This document shows positions 8,354 through 18,200 of a stretch of DNA of 38,171 bases, piece after piece. The notes below the pieces were generated by a model. The model was given only the letters and a program-made list of their open reading frames with translations. It did not search any database and was not told the DNA's origin. Every line of letters starts with the position of its first letter. The stretch's first letter is position 1. The position numbers were made by a program, and so were the translations under genes. Source of the stretch: Amoeboradix gromovi (lineage: Eukaryota; Sanchytriomycota; Sanchytriomycetes; Sanchytriales; Sanchytriaceae). Where the stretch lies: contig JADGIF010000022.1 in NCBI GenBank assembly GCA_018985225.1, forward strand, positions 1 through 38,171. Reading direction: 5' to 3'.

Positions 8354-11147
8354 ATGGAAGAGCTGGAGTTGTTAAGACTCAAGGGCGTATTGACTAGGGA
8401 GCATCTTGATATTTATTTTGATCCCAACAACTCTGAATATTTTTATCGTAATGGCATGCCTTCCAATACACCAATTGTAAACTATTCTGGCCCTGACTGC
8501 TTAAGAGCTATTTATTCAACAATTCAAGGTGCGTATACCCCAGTTAACATTAGGAACCCATCAATTGACTTTATTTTTCAATTTTTGAAGCTCTCTAACC
8601 ATTTACCAAGTAGTATTTCAAGCATTATTGAGCTATTGAGATCATTTAATATCACTTTTAATAACATGTGGAATCATTTCAGACCGTCTATTTGCATAAT
8701 CGTCAAAGATTTAGTACTAAAGTATTCATCTGTTTATTCGATTCTTGATTTAATCCATGTTTTTTACAATTCCAAGAAGGCAATTCAAACCGGTTCTCAA
8801 CCCATTGATAAGTTGTTTCCGTGTGCTCTGCAAGAATCTTTGGATAATTTGGATCATTTTACTTGGGATAACCCAACATTAAAGCTAAATGAAAATGACG
8901 CAAATACAATTCTTTGTAACAAGGATAGCTCTTACGTAATTCTACCATTTTTATATCCTCATTTTGCAAAGTGCCATGGAAAATCACTAGCTAACGTCAA
9001 TAGCAGATCGAAATCTTCCCTAACCACCAGTATTGCTCCTACTAGTTATACATTGAAACAAATTCAATCTATAGATGAGGTTGTTAGCGAGTCCACAGTC
9101 GTTTTACAGCTCCCTAACAATATGTCACCATATAAGTACTTTTGGGTAACATTTCATTATAACATGGGTGTATGTATTAGTAATAGAACAAAAGATTTGC
9201 CCAACTTACTGTCTAATAATGTCTTGAACGATTTGACTGTCCTGTTCACTCAGAACAAAGTCAAGTTTGGTGCTGATCAGTTGGCTATATACTGTGCCCG
9301 CATATTTGCAACTCTAATGCTGTTTAGCACTACAGATGGCAACATGGCGAGTATTCATGAGTATTTAACCAACGGGCATGATATTTTAAAAGCTATGGTT
9401 TTAATGGGACTGGCAGCTCATTCCAAATCATCCAAATACGATAAAAAGGCTTTTAGCAATGCTCATTTGATATCATTCATCACTGCGGACGATTCTTCTT
9501 ACATATTAAGAGCTGCCAAATACATATCGAAGGGACTGCTACTAATGAATGCGCCTAGAAGAGTGCCTTATAGTAAACAGTCCAGTAAACCAAACAGTAC
9601 AGACTATCTGCAAGAATGTTGCAATGTGCTGTTGACATTTAATTCTAATTCTACAGTTGGTGATCTACAGGATGTTGATTTCACATGCCACAATGGATTA
9701 ACCAGTGATATGGATATGATGGTGGTCGGTTGTGGTGTTGGGTTTGGATTAACTGTCATGAATTTGGAGAACAACAGGATATTAAACAGACTAATAAATA
9801 ATCTTATTAAAGGTATCAGTACTGATAGGCTACCATTTGCTAATAAAACAGGGATGTACATAGCGTTAATGTTGCATTATTTAAATACTAATCAATTGCC
9901 AACATCAGTAAACATATTTAATAAAATTGATACCCCAGATGCATTCTTGGTATACAAAACTAAGTATTCTGTAGAGGAGACATTGTATAGAGCTCTGTTG
10001 ATATCTATCTCCAGTAATTTAAGTATGGCGGATTGTTTAAAGGCCAGTACATTTCCATTTATTCACATTGGTAGGGATTATACCAGTGATTTGGGCAACT
10101 CTGATTTGCAATCACACTATTATGCTATAATAACAGGCACGTTTCTTGGGAAGTGCATTCTAAACATTGGAACAAGTGATCCGGGACTACTGGCTGAGTT
10201 CAATAAGATTTGCAAATGTTTCAAGGCAATATCGGCTATACATAACGCACAAACTCATTTCTATAGTAACACTTGTATAATGGGCATATGCTGTGTGTTC
10301 AGTGGTAGCTGTTCTGACTCAATTACCAGTTTCATCAAAAAAAGGATTTTAATTTCAGTTGAGTATTCACATCACGCCGCACTACAACAAAGTCTTGGAT
10401 TGTTATTTCTAGGTAACGGTACCTGCTGTATACGCAATTCACTTGTTGGACAGGCATTTACACTTTTATTAGTATTTCCAGATCAGCCATTAGACTTGGA
10501 AGATTCAACATTATTATTTCCAGCACTGAGGTACCTATGGCTACAAGCAATTGATGATAGAAAGTACGAAACCATAAATATGTTAGACGGTAAAAAATTG
10601 AATGTATGTGCTGAAGTAAAAAGCAGTTTTACTGAGAATAAGAAATTGCAAATGACTCCAGTTTTGATACAAAATACAAATGGATCACAGGTAATTACAA
10701 TTCAAGACAACGATTATGAGCCGCTAAATGTTGAATTATACATGAACGAGCACTCTGGAATTAAGACGGACGATAAACAAGTTAAAAAGGGAAGTATTCA
10801 TTTACTACCAAAAATTGTACATCCACTACATCAAGTAACTCAGATTCATGTAGAGCATATATAACGATGAAGTGAACACAGTGGGCATGAGTAGTGACAT
10901 GTACTATACGCTAAAATCTTTAAAGAACGTAAATGCATACTTAAGAGATGATTTCTTAATGATTAAAATGAATAAGCTAAGAAGCGAATGTGAATTGATT
11001 AACTACATGTGGGATGTAAAGTTATTAAAGGCATACGTCATAAATAACGATTCCATGATATCCATGCAGTCAATACATGAGCTGATAGAGAAATTGGAAT
11101 CAAAAAGAGAAGCGAATAGAGCATTTAAGGAGTACGATGATGAGTAA
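8354..11147 (+). CDS. Anaphase-promoting complex subunit 1, two exons, N-terminally short
   Basis: Exons 8354-10834 and 10854-11147 give a 924-residue protein when the 19-nt segment between them is removed. The C-terminal half contains the APC1 proteasome/cyclosome-type repeat motifs: ATFPFIHIG-type segments, and HHAALQQSLGLLFLGNGTC followed by FPALRYLWLQAIDDR, which match the conserved HxAxxxALGLLFLG and LxALRHLWxLA blocks. After the intron the second exon (SSDMYYTLKSLKNVNAYL ... DDFLMIKMNKL) aligns with the human stretch around GPRYWELLIDLSKG, which confirms that the downstream frame belongs to the same gene. APC1 is the scaffold of the APC/C ubiquitin ligase. APC1 proteins are usually 1500-2000 residues; the N-terminal beta-propeller half is missing here, and the start lies 47 bp after the previous gene. 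Confidence 0.85.
10835..10853 (+). other. Ultra-short intron (19 nt) in APC1
   Basis: GTAACTCAGATTCATGTAG: GT at 10835-10836 and AG at 10852-10853, phase 0. The first exon frame otherwise stops at 10862. Of the GT/AG combinations I tried from the two GTA donors here, this was the only one that restores the downstream APC1 frame. It has the same length, GTA start, TAG end and phase as the intron in ORMDL. Confidence 0.75.
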
Positions 11148-11361
11148 CGAGTAAATATTGTTTAAAATTCATAAAAATACGGGAATGTGGTTGTTCGAAC
11201 ACCACCAATTTAAATGAGGAAAACAAAGCTCGAGAATATCAAACGAATTCATATTTATTGCTGGTTTTTGCGGTCATAATAGTTTTCCACCTTTGCAATA
11301 CCCAAATTAACCACACGGGGACAGCCGTCTCTCTACGTTAGAACAGTTTTGCTCAGATAGT
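11148..11361. other. Intergenic between convergent APC1 and PHF5A
   Basis: It holds a hairpin-forming inverted repeat around 11190-11209 (TGGTTGTTCGAACACCACCA). It superficially recalls a tRNA T-arm, but no tRNA can be folded around it. No gene seen. Confidence 0.4.
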
Positions 11362-11673
11362 CTAAAAGATGTTATCATCGCTATCAGTAACAGCCTCTTT
11401 TGTCCTCTTTGCAAAAATTAAACTTACATCCTTTTCCATAACAGTACATACCCTACAGTAAAAGGCGTCGGAGGCGCCAGGTGCATTGCAAATTATGCAT
11501 CTCCCTTGCGATGCCCCAAGTCCGCATTCATCACATATTCGGGCTCTGGTCTCCATTTCAACAAAACTGTCGCACAGTATACAGCGGCCATCGTGTGTGG
11601 CGCAAACTCTTCCTATTGAAATACCCGACATTTTACGGCATAATGTCAAGTCATGATGATATTTAGTTGCCAT
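11362..11673 (-). CDS. PHF5-like splicing factor (PHF5A/Rds3)
   Basis: A 103-residue homologue of PHF5A/Rds3, the small zinc-knot protein of the SF3b complex in the U2 snRNP that helps recognise the branch-point adenosine. The family cysteines are present at C12, C24, C31, C34, C47, C50, C59, C62, C73 and C76, in the contexts GRVCATHDGRCILC, RICDEC, GRCIIC and YCRVC. The position that is Cys26 in human PHF5A is His27 here, a zinc-compatible substitution. The family is very strongly conserved, so the divergent C-terminal 25 residues, which lack the usual basic KKYGFKKR-type end, are notable. Its presence shows that a major spliceosome operates in this organism. Confidence 0.92.
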   Translation of the reverse strand: MATKYHHDLTLCRKMSGISIGRVCATHDGRCILCDSFVEMETRARICDECGLGASQGRCIICNAPGASDAFYCRVCTVMEKDVSLIFAKRTKEAVTDSDDNIF

Positions 11674-11860
11674 GTATGCCCGAAACTTGGAGCGTGATGA
11701 AAACTATCGCAAAGAATCATACTCTCATTTATTCAAAATAGATTGACCATCGTAGCGAATTCTTCAGTCTCTCAAGAAATTCCGTCGCTGTTACTCTGAG
11801 TGCATAGTTGAATTTGAAAGTTTAAAGGAGCGTCCCTCAAAAGTACTTTAAAAGAAACGT

Positions 11861-12421
11861 TTATTGTTCATATGTTTTTGGAATCATACCTTCTGGTGGT
11901 TTCACCTCAACTTTTTTCGCTTTCACTTCATCCCAATTTGTGCTTAACACAGTTCCGCCTGATTCCTGATAACTCTTCATCATAGCTTTTTGTGCTTCTG
12001 GTCCGGCATCTTTGTATAGCGTTTTAAAGAAATCATTCGGATCCGCACCCTCTTTTTCCTTTTCGATGTTTTCATCCTCGGTATTTAACTTATCCCACTT
12101 GTGATATGATTTCCCCAAATACTCGTGTTTGGGCTCAGGATGAGGTGCATGCAAATGTTCTGGTTGCGTTTCTTTTCTTTCTAAAGATGGCCATAGTTCA
12201 TTTTCGACTTTTTTGAGCTCTATGGACTGTTTTTTCTTACCTTTTTCAATCTTACTCTGACTTGGATTCACTTCATAAGCCAATTCAATTTGTTGTGTAA
12301 CATCATCCTGGGAAATGATAATTTTAAATGGCCCTATTTCTATTTTGGCATCTGGGCTATATATCTCAACAGTGACATTTGATTCCGTTTGAAAATACTG
12401 ATAACGAATAGTCATCGTCAT
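11861..12421 (-). CDS. SGT1-like co-chaperone, CS plus SGS domains, no TPR
   Basis: A 186-residue protein. Residues 1-85 form a CS (CHORD-SGT1/p23-like) domain: YQTES-type start (RYQYFQTESNVTVEIYS), and ELKKVENELWPSLER matching the conserved IxLxKxxxxxWxxLE end. Residues 105-186 are an SGS domain (YHKWDKLNTEDENIEKEKE, DPNDFFKTLYKDAGPEAQKA, MMKSYQESGGTVLSTNWDEV). SGT1 acts with HSP90 in kinetochore assembly and SCF/adenylate cyclase activation. The N-terminal TPR domain of yeast and human SGT1 is absent. The stop codon overlaps AATAAA, and only 48 bp separate its start from the end of the gene upstream on the same strand. Confidence 0.9.
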   Translation of the reverse strand: MTMTIRYQYFQTESNVTVEIYSPDAKIEIGPFKIIISQDDVTQQIELAYEVNPSQSKIEKGKKKQSIELKKVENELWPSLERKETQPEHLHAPHPEPKHEYLGKSYHKWDKLNTEDENIEKEKEGADPNDFFKTLYKDAGPEAQKAMMKSYQESGGTVLSTNWDEVKAKKVEVKPPEGMIPKTYEQ

Positions 12422-12469
12422 TGTGGTTTCAAGGATCCCACCATCTAAAAAAGTTTTAATTGTAAAAAA

Positions 12470-13648
12470 TCATTTATTGACTTTAACCTTGAACCATTTT
12501 ATTACTGTATATGTTATTTGCACAGTGAAACCAAGAACAGGTATGAAGAACTCAACAAAGCTTAAAACTACATCTGTTAAAGGCTCGCTGGATGAGTAAT
12601 TTATAGCGTACTGAAATAGGTATTCCAGCTGATTAATCATTGCACCATACAAATCATATATAACCACTGCTAGATTATCTATGGAGTCTCTAAAATAAAC
12701 AACATCCTCCGCCAAGCTATTCGTTTCGTCAGTTTGTTGGATTGCAAAACTGTGAACCTCATTTAATTGAAATTTCCAAAAAGACAACTGCTGAGAGAAA
12801 GTCGAGGATTTCATATCATCCATATCTATTTCATTTATGCTGTTGTACCACTTGTTTGGACTCTCAATTGCTACAGATTCGGAAGAAACGTCCTGGTATA
12901 AGTTCATGGACTGGAATGGGCTTTTTAAAGAGCCGCTATCTGTATTTACGTCATTTACCTTGTTGCACGATTCAATCAGCAGTTTACACTCTTGTATTCG
13001 TTCCAGTATTTCATCGTTTAATGAGTTTGTTTGGTTTTCTAGTTCCTTGACTATCAAATGCATTTCGCTAGTTACAAATGTCATATTAGGAAGAGCTAAC
13101 TTGTACTTGAGCAAGTTACTGTAGTTTAGACTCGAATTAGACGAATAAATAGAAGGAGAGGTTTCTGACTTTTGTGGCATTAAATAATCCCTTGGATCCT
13201 TTTCTGCCGTAGAATGACTTTCAGATTTTACTAATATATCGCTAATACTCTCCATCATAGGCGAAATGCATCTAATGTCTTCTAGTAGTTCGCACCTTCG
13301 CATATCAACTACGCGTACGTCGTATTTATGAATTTTATTTCCAGTGTACAACGTACCCTGTTTTTTAAATTCTTTGAAATGTCTTGCTGCGTGAAGAGGA
13401 TTGTATGTTTTACTATTATTGTGTAACTCTTGTATATAGTTATATTTGTCTTCAATAAACTCTTTTGCATAGGCTACTCGTTGCTGGGTAGCTGATGAGT
13501 TTATATGCACACTTGATGGCGATTTTGATATGGGAAGAGATATTAAAGACTCAATCTCGTCCTCTTGGGGGTCCAGTAAACTTGTTGCCTTGAAAATATC
13601 GCCCATCCCTTTGTTTCTTAGTGAGACATTAAAATTAGACAAACTCAT
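12470..13648 (-). CDS. Unrecognised protein with C-terminal membrane segment
   Basis: A 392-residue protein that I do not recognise. Visible features are a polar N-terminus, a basic patch near residue 85 (HAARHFKEFKKQGTLYTG), predicted helices or coiled coil at about 195-240 (LIVKELENQTNSLNDEILER) and 295-345, and a hydrophobic segment at about 360-385 (VVLSFVEFFIPVLGFTVQIT) followed by a short basic tail. This layout fits a tail-anchored or C-terminally membrane-bound protein. The ATG at 13648 is the first in frame. An AATAAA overlaps the last codons, as in the neighbouring genes, which supports it being a real gene. Confidence 0.65.
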   Translation of the reverse strand: MSLSNFNVSLRNKGMGDIFKATSLLDPQEDEIESLISLPISKSPSSVHINSSATQQRVAYAKEFIEDKYNYIQELHNNSKTYNPLHAARHFKEFKKQGTLYTGNKIHKYDVRVVDMRRCELLEDIRCISPMMESISDILVKSESHSTAEKDPRDYLMPQKSETSPSIYSSNSSLNYSNLLKYKLALPNMTFVTSEMHLIVKELENQTNSLNDEILERIQECKLLIESCNKVNDVNTDSGSLKSPFQSMNLYQDVSSESVAIESPNKWYNSINEIDMDDMKSSTFSQQLSFWKFQLNEVHSFAIQQTDETNSLAEDVVYFRDSIDNLAVVIYDLYGAMINQLEYLFQYAINYSSSEPLTDVVLSFVEFFIPVLGFTVQITYTVIKWFKVKVNK

Positions 13649-13728
13649 AATTCAGAAGTCTCAAAAAGATAATACTTATCATTTAAAAATGCCACATGTC
13701 TTTTCATTAAGCTTTAGGTGAGTTTTTG

Positions 13729-13908
13729 TTAAAAATCTTTTTCTCTCATATCACGTTCGTCAATAAGGAAATTAACATTTTCTAACAGTGTCAATTTTTG
13801 TTTGGCATCTGGAATGGCAACATAGTTGTGCTCAAAGCTGTCACCGCGATAATGAATCGCAATATTATCGCCTTCCTTTAGTTTCTCGCATCTTGGCTTT
13901 GCTTTTAC
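13729..13908 (-). pseudogene. Orphan 3' coding fragment next to the inverted-repeat element
   Basis: On the minus strand a 59-codon frame without an ATG near its beginning reads KAKPRCEKLKEGDNIAIHYR, then SFEHNYVAIPDAKQKLTLLE, then ends at a stop at 13729-13731. Composition and lack of low complexity look like true protein. Upstream of it lies a stop, and four bases further the terminal repeat of the 415-bp element. I read it as the 3' end of a gene that lost its 5' part, possibly through the element insertion; it could alternatively be a last exon. Its identity is unknown. Confidence 0.4.
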
Positions 13909-13912
13909 CTAT

Positions 13913-14327
13913 TGGGACACCAAATATAAAAACTAGACTAAGTCGTCTTTAAAGGAGGTGCTCCATAAGGAGGAAATTAATAAAATTCCTTTCATTAACG
14001 TCATTCCTCCCTTTAAAATAAAACAAGATGACTCAATATCTCTTTCAATACACAAGGTAAGCAAAATATGCATTATCTTAGACGATACTCTTTATCTGTT
14101 CCATTTTCTTTTTATTCTTACCGCCTTTCGTATAACTTAGGTTCTGTTTTCTCTTCTTATTAATCATTGTTTTTAAGATTCTGATGGATGAAAAGCTTTC
14201 ATACTAAAATAATTTACTTGAACCACTCAGATTAATTTAATTTAATTTACTATCAGTTAATACACACTTGATATAGCGATTCAAACTATTTCAGAAAGTT
14301 AGTCTAGTTTTTATATTTGATGTCCCA
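13913..14327. mobile_element. 415-bp terminal-inverted-repeat element (MITE-like)
   Basis: The left end, TGGGACACCAAATATAAAAA followed by CTAGACTAA (13913-13941), is repeated in inverse orientation at 14299-14327 with one mismatch (ACACC versus ACATC). The inside has no long open frame, so this is a non-autonomous element. I see no convincing target-site duplication (flanks CCTAT and GCTGT). Related ends occur at 26417 and about 38047. It abuts a gene fragment on the left and a Fanzor relic on the right. Confidence 0.8.
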
Positions 14328-14855
14328 GCTGTATGACTTTCTAGGGTTTTCCAATGCTTTGAATACTCGATATTCTTCATTTTGGCAAACGGTAAATTGA
14401 ATCAATGGATGTAATTCTGAACATGCCAAATCTAAAGAAATAACTAATAGTTGTAGTGTACATTCATTAACGTCAAGGAGCTAGTCCAAACATGGAACAA
14501 TTAGTTGCCATCTAACGCCTAGAAAAAGAGATCAACGACAAATAAAGCTATAAACTATTTATTTAATAATTCGTATGTGATGGGTCTTACCACACGTGCA
14601 ACAACTCAATATCTTGATACTTACTATGCATGTACAAGGGTGGCAATCTCAAGAAAACCAACTTGGAGAGCTACACTTGTACCCGTTTGGGGATAGAGAT
14701 CATATGGTAGCAAGAACATATACATCAAGTATATGCATCCTTATTCGATTCCACTCAAGGGTAGTGAAAGCGTAAGCTATCAGTGTAACGGATCTATTAG
14801 CATCGCCAGTTTCTCTCTGGGAATTCTAAAATTTCTCAGAAGTCAGGACTTCTAA
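14328..14855 (+). mobile_element. Fanzor/TnpB-like gene relic, copy B
   Basis: The plus strand from 14328 matches, in reverse orientation, the 24.9-25.0 kb segment of the best copy (for example the CAAATCTAAAGAAATAACTA block), and further on carries the zinc-ribbon region: GGNLKKTNLESYTCT, then RDHMVAR, then after a one-base deletion the conserved C-terminal tail ending in SQDF and TAA at 14853-14855. Several frameshifts and stops are present. The 5' side is cut exactly by the inverted-repeat element at 14327. The segment with the ARNM-type helix is poorly preserved (around 14490-14530). Confidence 0.75.
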
Positions 14856-15297
14856 CGAAGAGTCTACCCGCTTTGAAACAGTATATAATTTTACTTGATT
14901 AAATCATTTATCGCGATTGAATGCGCTATAAGACTCAAGTATACGCTTCCTCCAGAATTCTTAAGTGCATAAAACAGCGTATTTAGAAAGTGGTTTAAAA
15001 ATGAAGTGAATGTACAAACAAGGACGAAAGACTATGCCTGAATGCATCGGTATAGAGGGACGTTGAGCAACCCCTCAACTGGAATGTCTGTTAAGAATGA
15101 CGAAAGACCGGAAGGTAAAGGCAGATAAATATTATCAAGTATTCACCAAGAGCATTGGTGATAAAATCTGGAAACTTGTACTAGAGTTGATTTACTTTTT
15201 GAAAATTCGTTTTAAAAATCATGCCCAGTTTTTATAGAGTGTTCAAGAGCCAGCTATCTTGAGTATTTTGAAATTTGTAACATTGTGGCTTACTAAC
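14856..15297. other. Intergenic with further decayed Fanzor pieces, upstream of prominin-like gene
   Basis: At about 14890-14915, TTGATTAAATCATTTATCGC matches in reverse the 5' part of the 24.8 kb relic. At about 15130-15225 a plus-strand frame reads FTKSIGDKIWKLVLELIYFL, which resembles the helix following the first RuvC motif in TnpB-like proteins. A similar GDKIW fragment lies at 27.8 kb. The rest should contain the promoter of the downstream gene. Confidence 0.4.
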
Positions 15298-18200
15298 ATG
15301 CTTCTGCACCTGTTCTTGATATCTCTTGTTGAAGCCCAAAATAATTATGACACCCCTCCAATAGCGTTAGACGCGTTAAAAGAGTCAGATGTGGATAGAA
15401 TTTACGGAAGTGAAATTCCAAATTACTATCCTCAAGGGTGGGAGTATTTAGGATCTCAATTTTTAAATGCTACTCGCAACAATGGACCCATGGAGCAGTC
15501 CGATGTCGTTCCATTCAACCCATCAAATGTCGCTTCCAAATTTGCTGGCCTAGCTGCCTTTACAGCTTTTAGTCTGGCATGCGCTCTCCTATTCTGCATG
15601 CTAACTCCAATTCTTGCTTGCTGTTGCGGGTGCTTTAAGAACAGAACCATGTCTGGTAAGGGGCGCAGTAAGAATTATGAAAATGCAGCATCTGCATTGA
15701 TGGTTCTAAGTTTTATCTTATTTATCACAATAGGTATCATCACAGGAATATCTGCCGGCACAATGAATGAGAGTATAGCTGTAATTGGCTCCTCTGTCGG
15801 CTCCGTTTACAATGGTGGATTATTATTTGGTAGGAGTACGTTAAACGAGGTAAGCGCCATAGTAGATTTGCTAGCTACTTATGCTGAGGACACTGTTGAT
15901 GATATATCTGCACAGACCATTAATATAACTATGGCTGACACTACTGGCAACTTAACTTATCTAAGTGAAATTTTAAAATCAAATTTCACTTTTGCTGATA
16001 GTATTACAGGTGACCTAAGTGACAGCATACTCGACATGAATTCAGACATGAACACTATATCCTATGAGTATAACACCGAATTGTCCCAGTACACCGATAT
16101 TGTTAACAATTTAACAGACCTGGGTGCTAGCGAACAAATAGTCGCCTCATTTTACTATCATTATCAGAAAAAGTCACCAAATCCTTTTATATTCTCCAGT
16201 GATTTTCGCTCTAATGTCGGATTTGATTCAGATAAATTTCCTACTACTCTAAATAGTTCTGCAGTTGATTTAACTAGAAATAAGGGTGCGTTTCAAAGGC
16301 AAGCAGATGTTGTGGTAGTCAGAATGAACAGGCAGATACAGAATGTAACTGATAGATTAAATTCTACCTTTTCAGACTTTAAAAAAGCTATTTCGTCAAA
16401 CAAGATTTCGTTACTAAACAGGATTGACAATGGGTATGTAAGATCATTCAATCCTCCTGCTAATAGATACGGAGCTTCTTTGAATGAATATTCAGCCAAG
16501 TACAAGGAATATGCGTCCTCTGCTGCCTACACTATTTTAGGATTTGTGGTTACCATTTTCATACTCTTCGTCGGTATAATATTCTGTATTGCCAGTAAGA
16601 AAAGAAAGCTTGGTATGTCTTGTGCTAGTCTATTGTTTCTTTACGCTGCATTCTCGTTGATTCTAAGTGTTATCATATTCTTAATGGCATTCACAGTAAC
16701 TGAGATATGCCAGCAATTAGATAATCCCAGTTTCACTTATGGGAACTACCAGCTAGCCGCTGCTGTAACTATTGTTGACAAATGCTCTCAAGGCATGCCA
16801 ATCGGTGATATAATGTTTGATCCAATTGTTCTGCCACTTGTGCTGCTATTGAACGCAAATGCGACTGATTACTTCAACATATCTAATCAATATGATAAGT
16901 TTGTTAGCAAAATAAACATGTCTAGTTTCTTGGATACTCTCGATATCAAGATAGAAGACGTCTCTGACTTTAACGAAATTACGGAAGCTTCCAACAATAT
17001 TTACCAGCAAAACTTAGAAGCTACAAATGTAACTGGTGTTATTCCAGATCATGGAATGAACAATTCGATGCTTGTGGAAATGGATCGTGTTATACTTTTA
17101 ACTGTAAACAATTTAGATGTTAATTCATTTACATACATTGGGAATAGTAGTACAGATCAGCCAGCATGCGTAGATGATTACAATTCTAAGTGTTTGCTTC
17201 AAAGAGATCATATTGACGTACTCAACACCGACATGTCGAACACAAATTTGATGTTACCGATTTTAAAGAATAAATCAGAAGAGACCATGGGAAAGGCTGC
17301 TTCGGTTAAAGATTACATGGCTAATATACCAAATCTTATAGATCAGAGCATATCTACTTTTATGGACTTGATAACACTAGGCAAACTCAAAATACGAGAC
17401 AAAATCAACTCAATGCCTAACAAAATTAAGGAGAACATACAAAGATACTTCAGTGATTTGGTCAAGACTGTTAAATGTGAACCTATTGGACAGGTAGTTA
17501 AAGTGATGGAGTTTGAGCTATGTAGTAAGGTTCGCAATTCATTAAATGGTATGTGGTTTATGTTGTGGTTGTTAGCGTATGTGATAGTCATAACGTTTAT
17601 CGGATTGAATTTAGGAGCAAACATACTGTTCAGAGATGCCAAGGATGATGATGACTTTGTCAAAGATAAGAAATTTAACAAAGTAGCATTGAATGAGAAC
17701 AAAATTCAGGCATCGGCAGCGCTAATGAGTTCAGATGCAGTTTATAGAACGGAGTCCAATTTAGGACAGAATTCAGAAATATTGAAATCACAGGAGTTGT
17801 TAAAAGATGATGATTCTGCATCTGAACCAGACGAGCTAAGGGCTAAAGTTGTTGCAGGAGAACGAATAGCTATCAAAGTGATCAGATCGCCTTCAAAAGC
17901 AGTAGAAGGGAAAGTAGTTATACCTCCGAGAACAATGACTGGCAGCAATTTAAATGTTTCCAAGAGTCCCCTGAATCCCGCAAACAGCAACGGAAATTTA
18001 GGTAAAAGCTTGATAAATACAAGAGGAAGCTCCTTGACTATTGCAAAAAACTCGTCAAAAACTGTAGGAAGCAGCTCTAATTTGTCTGCTAGTCCATTAA
18101 AACTAGCAACAGGAAATATAAGCAAATCAACTAGTCCCTTAAAAAGCCCGGGTATTAAAAATGTTCAATCTCATTCTATAGGGAATGATATGGATACTAC

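Noticed and set aside
10872-11147. Separate small gene downstream of APC1
   Set aside because: Its frame begins with GTG and its content aligns to the APC1 C-terminus; a 19-nt intron explains the frame change.
11188-11212. Possible tRNA T-arm (GTTCGAAC) in the APC1-PHF5A gap
   Set aside because: No acceptor, D or anticodon stems can be built around it; it is a simple inverted repeat.
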